Below are positions 54,922 to 64,000 of a stretch of 64,000 bases of DNA, in pieces. The stretch's first letter is position 1; each line of letters begins with the position of its first letter. Both the position numbers and the translations under genes were made by a program. Source of the DNA: Choanephora cucurbitarum (Eukaryota > Mucoromycota > Mucoromycetes > Mucorales > Choanephoraceae). Location of the stretch: positions 1 to 64,000 of the forward strand of contig JAIWNI010000053.1 in the NCBI GenBank assembly GCA_025331435.1, in the 5' to 3' direction. The notes under the pieces were generated by a model. That model was given only the letters and a program-made list of their open reading frames with translations. It was not told where the DNA came from and did not search any database.

Positions 54922-55776
54922 GCACGACATTTTCTATGCTACATCATTTCGATAGAGGGTGTATTCATAAAAAATATAAAGAATGAAATATAATAATTGA
55001 AACAAAAACAGCACAAAGGAATCAAAACAATAAAAACAAAAGCAATAGTCAACACTCCAACACAACTAGTAGATCCACTTGACAAACACTTAGAACACCC
55101 TCAGCAATACTATTTCTTTCAAATTTAATTCGTTTGCTAAACATAAAACACAAACTTTCTCTTCTTCGTTGCTTTTTGTCTCCTTCTGATTAAACAACAC
55201 TAATTCCAAGCTCAGGACACAATACGCTATAGATTAAATAAAAATAAAAGACAACATATGCCAGTGAGATCGAGAAATAAAAAATAAAGCAAAGCAAATA
55301 CACATCAGGTATATATCTAGAGCTTCTCTTCTTTTGAATAGCTTTTGTTTTTCGAAATCAGCTCGAAATGGTGAGTCTTGCAGCAGTAAAACTAGTGACA
55401 TTCATAGAGTTTTATTAATCCTAGAAAAAAAAACTTGTCTAGCATCAAAATTCCGGATTGTCAGGTGCAGTCGATGTGTTCCATATGTTTTTGATGGCTT
55501 TGTAGATGTTACTTTTTAGAAATACATAGTTTCAATCATGAAGGCTCCATTTGAGTATCAATTGGTGCAGTCTGATTGACCAATCGAAGATAACTTAAGA
55601 CATAGTAATGACATAAGAGCTGAGGCAAGGCATGTTTGATTTCTATGTAGCAGAGAATCTCACTGAAGACACTCTGTCAGCATTAACATAAGCCGGTCGT
55701 GCCGAACTTACGAAGCAACTGAACATACGGTCCATTGACACGCCTAAAGTCCTACGACAAAAAAATAAAACCAAAA
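54922..55776. other. Intergenic, no gene supported
   Basis: Very A-rich stretch (54960-55300) with short open frames only; no recognised feature. Confidence 0.4.
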
Positions 55777-56072
55777 ATTCCAAGTAACCACAGCTCAGAC
55801 CCTCGGCAAGATGCAAACCTGCAGAAAGAACGAATCCCTCAACAGATCAGATCAAGCTTCGTCAACTTAGCAGCTACCCGTCCGATCCAGTTTGAGAATA
55901 GAAAGAGTCTTACAACAACAACAACAAAGAAAGAAAACTAGAGATTCCAAGTAACCACAGCTCAGACCCTCGGCAAGACGCAAACCTGCAAAAAGAACGA
56001 ATCCCTCAACAGATCGAGTCAAGCTTCGTCAACTTAGCAGCTACCCGTCCAATCTAGTTCGAGAATAAAATA
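55777..56072 (+). repeat. Two-copy tandem repeat, period about 167 bp
   Basis: The segment beginning ATTCCAAGTAACCACAGCTC at 55777 recurs at 55944. Both copies continue through CCTCAACAGATC and CTTCGTCAACTTAGCAGC with a few substitutions. A short open frame spans the first copy (IPSNHSSDPRQDANLQKERI), and the repeat is translated similarly in the second. No family recognised. Confidence 0.85.
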
Positions 56073-56137
56073 AAAAGTCAATTCTTGTAATGACTCCAAA
56101 AGCAAAAGTTTTGGGTTAAACCTTTCGAAGGAATATA

Positions 56138-56581
56138 CAGTCACACCGAATAAATCTACATACAGCCAATTATGACTTCTGGCCTCCACAAAGCCCAGAT
56201 CTCAACCCGATTGAGCATCTGTGAAGCTCTCTCGATAAGCTCATCGAAGAGAGAAGGCCAAACATCAGTAATGCTGATTAGCTGAAGGTTGCCCTAGAAG
56301 AAAGTTGGGGTAAGATCAGCCATGAGCTTGCAGAACGCTTAGTTGGTAGTATGCCCGATCGCTGTAAGGCAGTTATAGAAGCCAATGGCGGCGCAACAAA
56401 GTATTAAAAGATATTTTTTTTTTTTTACATTTTCTGAAACGCCATGAGTTGAACTACATTTTGACCATTTTTGAGAGTATGAGGTCCATTTAAGAGTTTC
56501 CAATGCTTATTACAACACATGTCATATTTATCAGTTGTTCAAATATATAAAAATCGTATGTAGATTTATTCGGTGTGACTG
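56138..56581 (+). mobile_element. Internally deleted Tc1/mariner element (444 bp)
   Basis: Perfect 26-bp terminal inverted repeats (56138-56163, 56556-56581; start CAGTCACACCGAATAAATCT) flanked on both sides by TA, the Tc1/mariner target. Inside remains only the 3' part of the transposase: FWPPQSPDLNPIEHL, stop, then ERRPNIS ... SMPDRCKAVIEANGGATKY. The first two catalytic aspartates are deleted and two stops interrupt the remainder. It could move only with transposase from elsewhere. Intact ends suggest mobilisation was possible recently. Confidence 0.92.
56164..56406 (+). pseudogene. 3' fragment of a Tc1-family transposase
   Basis: Carries the SPDLNPIE block containing the third catalytic residue and the family C-terminus (ANGGATKY then a stop). 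In-frame TGA and TAG codons near 56219 and 56279 show it is dead. Confidence 0.85.
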
Positions 56582-56684
56582 TATACATATATTTATAATT
56601 TATTTACAAAGAAAGAGAGAAACAGACGCAACAGAAACAAATACAATAGAGACAAACACAACAGAGAAAGAGAGAGAGAAGAGC

Positions 56685-58879
56685 TTATGAGCGGGTCTTT
56701 CTCTTTTTGGTGTTGACAGCAGTGAAGCAAACGTTTGGGTATGCTTCAATGCGTCTATCGGCCTTAAGCTTGGCCTTTTCGACTCTTTGCTCTTGTTGAA
56801 GCAGATGTTGCTGTGTAACAAAGAAGGAGAAACATATGTTAGTTTCTTCAAAATAAAGAAAAATAAGAACATTTTTCTCATTACCTTCCAATTTAACAAA
56901 GATACGAGTGTATCTGCAACATCATCATCCAATAGCCTTGTTGCTGTTGGGATTGAGAACCCACCCAGAGGACGATATGCGCAAGTACCAAATACTTGGC
57001 TAAGAGAAAAATCTCCCAAAGGCACCTAATGCTGTGCTATATGAGATAGACAATTCTCACAAAGAAAAAAAGCACAATAGAACATACCGGTCCAGACAAA
57101 AGAAACAATGTTGTCATCAACAAACAATTCTCTGTTTCTTCTTGCAATCGTTTGATTTAGTCGGATTGCTTTGCTTTGCTGGTATTTTGCAAGTCCAACC
57201 TGCTCCCCAGCTTTAAACTCGCAAAAAGAAAGTTCAGTTTTTCGGTCATTGATGACGGTCAAATCGATCTTCCTACCACCACTGGTACTGGAAGAGGAAG
57301 AAGAGAGAGCAGCAGCAGAAGTTACAGTACTACCAGTAGTAGCAAAAGAGTTACCCGAACCACCAGAGAAGTTGTGCTCGTTCAGCCCATATGTTTCTTT
57401 GGTTGACAAACCAGCCGTCTCGCCACTAAAGTGAAGATCAGTTAGATTTGAACAAAAAGAAGTTAAATGCTTTACTTACATCTTGATGTTGAGGCAAGTG
57501 TCTTCAAAGAAGATGTTCAAAACATCATAAACTCGACAAACCTTCTGGGCCTCAGTTTCTCTTGCTGTCTTTTGCCATGTCTCCATATTGTTCAACCTAC
57601 CGAATGATAGTCATTGTCAGTAAAGGAGTTACAAAGAAAGAAAGAAAGAAAGAAAAAATGGAAAAGATGGAAAAAGGAATACTAACATGTAGCTGAATGT
57701 TTGAAGAACTTGGTAGGCAATGGACTTTCTTTTTCTTTCTTTGACCAAGACTAATTGCTCAGTCAAAACAAGCTCAATGGCTGAGTCAAGGTCAATCTTT
57801 GCAGCCTATCAAATGGTCTAGTTAATAAAATAATGAAGCCTTTTTATGATATGTGTTTTTTTTTACCTTGACTACTTTTCTGCTGATGTCTTCGACTGTC
57901 TTCTTTTCAGCTTCATCGAGAAAGCTTAAATTACTAGGCTTGTCAGCAGCAAGGGTAGCCCAAAAGAAGTCGTTCTTGATATACTTCTTGTATATTTTGT
58001 CATTGCCATTCATGAAATCAACAACATAAGACATAGAGAGCCTATATGTATTCTTTATAAATCTATAAACTCATGTTGGCCTCTGATATACCTACTTTAG
58101 AATGTTGATTTCATTGGCTTCTAATTTGTTGTACTTCTTTAGCATTGAAATGCTCATTTGGTCTAATAGAGCATTGTGCCTACTGAAATTTAAGGCTATA
58201 AGCGCTAAGTAATCAAATTTCATTAAAATGAGAAAGAGAAAGAGAAAGAGAAAGAGAAAGAGAAAGAGAAAGATTAAATGAATGAAAAAGATTAAATGAA
58301 TGAAAAAGATTAAATGAATGAAAAAGATTAAATGAATGAAAAAGATTAAATGAGTGGAAAGGATTAAATGAATGAAAGTGAAGATAAAAAAATACCTTGT
58401 ACTAGTGAAAACTGCCTTTCCTCTTCAGAGTTCTTGAAAGCTGACCTTGTCAAGGATAAAAACAAGTCCGTTGAGACTTGTTTAGCTATCACTTTGATAA
58501 GTAGCCATACAAGACCAGGATCAAATGACGCTATACCCAGGGAAAACTGGTCATAGATGCGATCATCTTCTAAAAGAAAAAAAAATGTTGCAAGTTAAAA
58601 TCAGACAAACAGCTTATTCTAAAGTACCGCAGTAAACTTATTTTAATGCATACCATCTTTGTAAAAAGAACTGCATAAGCTTAGTCTCTGGTTTCTGCAG
58701 TTACTGCTAACAGTTTCTTTGGGAAAATAAAAAGTAAACGTTTTATTTCCCAATTGACGCGTTGTCCGCTCTGTTTGCTTTTCCTCATACATGCCGTTCT
58801 GACAGTGATGATCTGAATACCTCTTTTGACAAGTGCTTCCATTAACCCTTGAATGGATCAGTTGGCGTGAGAGCACCAT
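56685..58879 (-). CDS. Multi-exon protein with a PD-(D/E)XK-like nuclease core
   Basis: Nine exons on the minus strand: 58879-58654, 58569-58396, 58204-58096, 58041-57867, 57805-57687, 57596-57480, 57425 to about 57098, 57025-56885 and 56810-56685, about 504 residues. The first six junctions agree in phase. The N-terminal part is helical. A Ser/Thr-rich linker leads to GGRKIDLTVINDRKTELSFC followed by EFK: Asp361, Glu376 and Lys378 fit the D...ExK core of this nuclease fold. The C-terminal DTLVSLLNWKQHLLQQEQ helix follows. The exon 7/8 junction is doubtful: the best donor (GTATGT at 57087) breaks frame and only a weak GTCTGG donor keeps it, so the gene may be damaged. It resembles expanded, uncharacterised families of related fungi. 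Confidence 0.6.
58230..58378 (-). repeat. Intronic minisatellite: GAGAAA hexamers then an 18-bp unit
   Basis: About seven AGAGAA-type hexamers (58230-58271), then about six copies of AGATTAAATGAATGAAAA, all inside the intron between 58395 and 58205 of the nuclease-like gene. Confidence 0.9.
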
Positions 58880-58889
58880 GGTCTGGTAA

Positions 58890-59303
58890 GTGGTGGAAGA
58901 AGTACTAGACTTTGGAAAATCGAGTCTGCTGCTCGTGAACGCGATCACTGTTATAGTATGTGGGATCACATTTTATACACTGACAAAGCGTACTGGTGGT
59001 CAAAGCATCTTGATGCTTATCTTTTTCTTGCCGTTGGTTATCAAAGGTAAAATGTCTGAAAAGGCAAGAGTTTTTCTTTCGGACAGAGAGAAGATTTGGC
59101 TCATGCCGCGTCTAGTAATAGCGATAGCCAAAGCTCGTTCAACGAGAAAGTCTCTCTATTTGTTAAGAGCTGGAATAAATCAAATAAGAGAGTATTTAAA
59201 AGTGAAAAGAAATATCAAGAAGAGAAAGACATCTAACAGGCTCAGGACAGATAGATCAAGCAGAACAAATGGATTTGAATCTGAGTCTGAAAAAGAACAA
59301 TGA
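58890..59303 (+). CDS. Doubtful open frame, possible transposon-derived fragment
   Basis: A 137-codon frame with a hydrophobic start, then a long basic Arg/Lys-rich part (KARSTRKSLYLLRAGINQI). In its first third, a second frame reads equally well (MWDHILYTDKAYWWSKHLDA), so at least one frame is spurious or the region is a shifted relic. It is divergent from the nuclease-like gene. No family is recognised. Confidence 0.25.
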   Translation: MVEEVLDFGKSSLLLVNAITVIVCGITFYTLTKRTGGQSILMLIFFLPLVIKGKMSEKARVFLSDREKIWLMPRLVIAIAKARSTRKSLYLLRAGINQIREYLKVKRNIKKRKTSNRLRTDRSSRTNGFESESEKEQ

Positions 59304-61887
59304 AATTCATGCTATATGATTGTGGCTCTCTTAATTTTACCATAATTCCATCTATGGTTTGTCTGATTCAATTTTAACATTCTAGCTAACAGCCTTGAAG
59401 TGGTGTGATTTATATCAATGCTGCATGTCTATTGTGCTAATCAGCCCCTATTTGGTTTTGCTTGTTCAATAAAAGTACTGACATATAAACAACATACATT
59501 TTAAATAAAGAACATCTTTTGTTCTTCTTGTTTTGAAAGAGGTTAGTAGTTTTATCTTGTGACGCTAATACCTCTCTACGCTCTTCTGATACAAAAATCC
59601 TGTGGTGTAATTCAAGCTTGATAAATACTCATGAAAAAAGAGACGGAGAAAGACAAAGAGAGAGGAACTAGTTTGAATTACGCCAAAATTTATACGAAAC
59701 CAAAATTCAATTGACAAGAACTTAGGCCATACCAGTGCTTGGTCTAACAGTCAGGACAGTCACCTGAAAGACAGTAGTTCTCATTCAATTGCTTGGGCCA
59801 ATGAAATCGGCAAATGCTATAGCTGACGAGCTTCTATGACTACTGTTATAATAGCATTACTCAATAACAATCAATTTCTTTTTTTGTCAGAATGCTCATA
59901 TCATAAAGCCATTGGCATATGTAATAGTCGAGCAATCTGATCTAGGGATGGTATCACATTATTTCATAGTTTGAGCCATAAAAGACAAGATATAGTTGCA
60001 AACAAGAAATTATCATTGATAAAAAATCATACAAAAAATATACTCATCGCAAGAAAAAAGGCAAGATAAAGGATCAAAAACAGAAAGAAAACAATGCTTC
60101 TTTTATTTCTGTCTTTGTTGTATCTACTGGATAGTATGAACAGATTTGCTCCACCTTTATCTGACCCCCCTCTCCTTTTCTTTTCCCGTACCGTTGTTGT
60201 AGTTGTAGTTGTTATCGTTGCCGTCCGTTAATTTATTTTTTCGTAATCTTCATCTTCGTTTCAAGACTGAAAGATGCAACAATGAGCACAGTATGCTTTA
60301 TCAGGCTGTTGCGGATATGATTGGACTCAATCAGTATCATTCTCTGATCGAAGCTGTAATTCGCAATGGGCTTTCTTTCTTAAAAAAGAGATAACTGTTT
60401 GCAATAGATACTTTTTTCTTGCTAAGGATAACAATGTAGAGTGATATGTACATGATGACAACGGCTGCAACATACTGACTTATCACGCTGTTGATAATGA
60501 ATTCATCAGCAAGAATAAAGAGAGAGAGGAAATATTGATCAGCTCAATCTACCCAGACCGAAATGTTTTATTAGTAGATAGAAGCTTACAAAAATCGAAT
60601 AGTGCCTAAACGAAAAGAAGAAGACTTTTACAGTCTTCTATATATTTTTGTCTGTTAGACTAAGAGAGGCGTCTCATTTTGTTCTTCCTATTGTTGTTTG
60701 TCTATCAAAAATTTGTAAGAAAGTTGCACTATTGGTTATATCAACTAATACACCTTGATTGTACCAATGCCTATGCTTCATTTTAAAGTAAATTTCTTTT
60801 AGGAAACGATTGGAATCTCTGTTCTCTAAATTGTTTTCGGAAAGCACATAAACATCGCACCACTTAAAAAAGCGATTCGCATGCTCTGTTGCAAACTCTA
60901 CGATATGAATTTTACTATTAAGTTCGTCAACAAAATAATATAAGCATTTACTCAACACAGAAACAACCCAGCAATGCCAGTCGTACTCTATACATACGCA
61001 ATTGGTCAGGACAAGGAATACTATTATAGATGAAGACATACAGACAAAAAAACTAAATACTGTAGATGTAGACTTGTGTTAAAAAACATATGTTTGTGTG
61101 CTCTAAATACTCAAGCCTTTATACAACCAAAGGGATTCCCCAAATACTCTCCAATTGTAGACCACAACATCCATAAAGATGAGATTCTCCTATCCAAAGG
61201 AGTTTTTTTTTTGGCAAGATCTCGAAAGCTTAGTATGCTCTTAAAGTTGAGACTGCTGATTAACTCATTATCTCGCTTAGGATACACTGAAGGACAAGTC
61301 AAGCTTCAATTGCCGATGGCCAATAGAAGGTAACGTTCATGCCATTTACGTCCGTTGCTGATAACGAGCTTGGTATTCACTGAATGACAGCCTCACCAAT
61401 GAAGAGATTAGGAACGCTAATATCATTTGCATCCCCAATTTTTATCAGCGCTTTTCTTTTTCTTCGCTCTTGCCTATTGATATGCGAGTATTGATCGAGT
61501 TGAAATAAAAACGAAAGAGAAGAAAACAGAACAGCTTCCAATAGTAACTCCTATTTGGTTCTATCAGTTGACAGCATATATAGCAAAATATCACTGATTT
61601 ATCTTTATCTCCAAGATATGGATAAGCTATCAAAGCAAAAGGTCAATCTTTGCAGTGGGTGGTTGTTCTGGTATAGATAAGAAAATACAATGCCCATCTA
61701 AGCGTGCTTGATATGCTTTTGGAAGAAGAATCGATATTCCATAAGCAGATACACGTCGTTAAGGCTTGCGAGCATAAATGACAAATCTGTCTGGTCTTGA
61801 ATTAACTTGCTGCAGCAAGAGAAAAAAAAAGTAAAAAAGGCCTGCAATCCTTTCTCTTTTTTCTTCTTTAGATTCTTACATTAAACA
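59304..61887. other. Intergenic, no supported gene
   Basis: AT-rich. The sequence AACTAGTTTGAATTACGCCAAAAT at 59668-59691 resembles an internal segment of the long inverted repeat and may be an old transposon end. Open frames at 61039-60674 (minus) and 61076-61333 (plus) have no recognised motif. Confidence 0.4.
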
Positions 61888-62684
61888 ATGGGTGCACAAA
61901 CTTCAAAAGTTGCCAGAAAATTACCTACAAAAGCACGTCCAGAAACGCTTCAAAGTGCTCCTAAGGAATCTCCTTCCACCATCTCACCAACTGTAAATGC
62001 AGCTTCAGGTAAGATAACAAGAATTTTAAAATAAGCGTAGTTCTCAAAAAAAAATAGAACTCAAAGACGACTTCATCAAACAAGACAGTCGCGATCCACA
62101 CTTACTTGATAACTTGAGAAGTTTAGGTCCTGTCACTATTCAGCCTACAATAACTAAAATGAGAACTGTAATATGTCACAACTTTTTAACAAATCATATA
62201 GCATAAGCATTGACGATTTTTTTAGTCAGATACAATGTTAGGAATTATCAAACAAAGACATGAAGTAGAACAAAAAGAAATTCAAGGCTTGAGAGCCACA
62301 GATGGTACTATTTCGATTGATTCATTGTTTGCTTTGTTGGAACAACGTAAACGATTGGCACCCGGCGAGTTAGAAAAGCCCGAGACCAGAAAGGCTATTA
62401 TGGAAAAATACAAAGTAGATGATAATACACTATCCACACTATTAAAGTACTACAATACAATGGCTATTATGCCTCCTTTCCTTGACGATAAAGAAGAAAG
62501 ACGCTTGGGTATCTGGGTGACAAACAGTGTTGAATGGGAATCTAGTGTAAGAAAGGTAGAAGAACGCAACGCTGTCATCAAAAAGGCCAAGGAGGATGCT
62601 CTCAAGGACAATAAGCGTGAAGATAGTGTTCACTCAAACAAGCAGGACCAAGCATTAAAGGATCTTTTTGATGAAAGCTACTAG
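61888..62684 (+). CDS. NDUFAF4-like mitochondrial complex I assembly factor
   Basis: Three exons (61888-62008, 62058-62167, 62226-62684) give 229 residues in phase. It starts MGAQTSKVARKLPTKARPET, a basic N-terminus with a possible myristoylation glycine, as in vertebrate NDUFAF4 (MGA start). The core shows ISIDSLFALLEQRK, then IMEKYKVDDNTLSTLLKYYN, matching the family's helix-turn segment. A charged Lys/Asp-rich tail follows. NDUFAF4 helps assemble the ubiquinone-binding arm of complex I. The likeness is clear in the core only, so the assignment is moderate. Confidence 0.72.
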
Positions 62685-62938
62685 ACAAAAAAAAAGAAAG
62701 AAAGAACTTAGAATACGTGTACATATATATATACAGTCAATAAAAAAAAGAAAGTTCAGTTTTGAGCATATTGTTAACTATTTGACTTGCTTTAGTAGAA
62801 AAAAGTAGTAGGTTTACTATTACTCGGGAGTCAGATGCTCCCTTAAATCATATTTTTATTTTAGTCTTATTCTATACGTGTATAAATCATTTTCTTTTGA
62901 AGTATTAGAGGCATAGCAATTGCTATAACCTAATTGCT

Positions 62939-63999
62939 CTAAAACTTGGCAAAAAGCCCTCTAATTTTGATCTTGAGGATAACTAAAATAATGCCTCCCA
63001 CCAGATAAACAACACCAGTAAACATCTTGTACGAAAAGTAAGGCTCTGCATTTGCGGATGTTTCGATAGCACTAGCAATAGTAATACCAAAGATAGCAAT
63101 GATATTAAACAAGAGTAAAGTAGAAACACCGGTACGGTATTGTTCAGATGTCAAGATGGAAGCGGTGATAGGTGTCACTAGAAAAGAAGTGCTTATGATT
63201 AGCTCAAATAAACAAGACGTATCACGCATTATTCTTACTCATAGCAAAATAAGAGCCACAGAATAAACCAAAGAGGATGGAGTAACCAATCAAGGTAGAA
63301 TAAGTATAAGCAAATGTCCATCCAAACAAAGTACTTATTGAACAACAGAAAGTAAAGATAATATCGGCATTGAGTCTACCAATACGATCTCCAATAAGTC
63401 TAAAAAACAAAAAGTGATGAGTAAACTAAATAAATCGAGAGAAGAGGAGAGATCTTCAAATCTCATGTAAAAAGAAAAGACTACTTACCCTACAGAGATA
63501 CGTCCAACAAAATTGGCAGCAGACATAATAGCAATCAATACTGATCCTTGTGAAGCAGAGAGACCCAAGTGAGTAGCATAAGCGGGTAAAAAGAAATAAG
63601 GGATGAAGTAACCCATAAGAGAGATAACGGAGCCACAAGCCCAAAGTAAGAAGTTAGTGTCCTTGAAGACGGAGAGGTCAAAAATTTTCTTCAAGGAACG
63701 TTCTTCTTTACTCCTCTTAGCAGGGAATCTATCCTTAATAAACAAGCATGCAATCACATCACAAAACAAACAGATGAAGCCTAAGATACGGAAACTCCAA
63801 GCAATACCTAACTTTTCATTGATTGGTGTGACAATGAAAGGAAGGACTAGACCACCTAACCCTGATCCACCGGATGCAAGGCCCAAAGCAAAACCACGAC
63901 GCTTATTGAACCATAAAGGGGCGGTTGACATTGCAGTCTGAGTGTATACCATTGTTAATATCATAAGATGGAAGTCTTTTTCTTAAAAACACTTACCAC
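62939..63999 (-). CDS. MFS transporter, monocarboxylate-transporter-like (5' end outside window)
   Basis: The 3' part of a minus-strand gene: exons 63937-63489, 63399-63239 and 63177-62939, with a donor at the very edge (about 63997) implying further upstream exons. It encodes at least eight membrane helices. The segment TAMSTAPLWFNKRRGFALGLASGGSGLGG is the typical WFxKRRGxAxGxxxxGxxxGG motif of fungal monocarboxylate-type carriers; RLIGDRIGRLN is the inter-domain MFS loop. It ends KIRGLFAKF. The substrate (monocarboxylates or related) is family inference. Confidence 0.85.
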
Positions 64000-64000
64000 A

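Overview
The window looks like nuclear DNA of an early-diverging filamentous fungus, most likely Mucorales (Mucoromycota). The signs are AT-rich sequence, genes cut by many short GT-AG introns (about 40-100 nt), unmistakably fungal proteins (Ubc6, Zap1-like factor, Nce103-type carbonic anhydrase, Jip5, Lcl2, Aha1, NDUFAF4-like factor), an RNA-dependent RNA polymerase, and several transposon families. No rRNA, tRNA or CRISPR array was recognised. All gene models were spliced by hand from reading frame, splice signals and family motifs.

Layout. 1-740: decayed DDE transposase. 0.9-4.8 kb: Zap1-like zinc-finger factor, tail to tail with UBC6, then a multi-pass membrane protein. 4.9-8.0 kb: non-coding, with a second decayed transposase. 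8.1-9.9 kb: succinate-semialdehyde dehydrogenase. 11.0-18.3 kb: an apparently complete KDZ (Kyakuja-Dileera-Zisupton) DNA transposon with 153-bp terminal inverted repeats, a 7-bp target duplication, a 12-exon transposase and an unidentified accessory gene. 18.5-20.7 kb: F-box-like protein and a small orphan protein. 20.8-26.1 kb: RNA-dependent RNA polymerase followed closely by JIP5. 26.9-27.9 kb: beta-carbonic anhydrase. 27.9-33.1 kb: gene desert before a C2H2 factor (33.1-34.1 kb). 34.1-39.1 kb: second desert. 39.1-44.8 kb: dense block (orphan protein, AHA1, class IV aminotransferase-like protein, CCCH-finger protein, LCL2). 44.9-45.4 kb: LINE remnant. 45.6-49.0 kb: HMT1-type ABC transporter. 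50.9-58.9 kb: repeat-rich region with PD-(D/E)XK-family remnants and genes, a 2.8-kb perfect-looking palindromic element and a Tc1 deletion derivative. 61.9-64.0 kb: NDUFAF4-like factor and an MFS transporter that runs off the end.

The housekeeping genes do not form one pathway. The strongest themes are mobile DNA (KDZ, Tc1/IS630, LINE, nuclease-family elements, a long inverted repeat) beside an RNA-silencing polymerase, and unusual gene structure: a 6-nt microexon in AHA1 that restores an invariant motif, and a 10-nt microexon in the membrane-protein gene.
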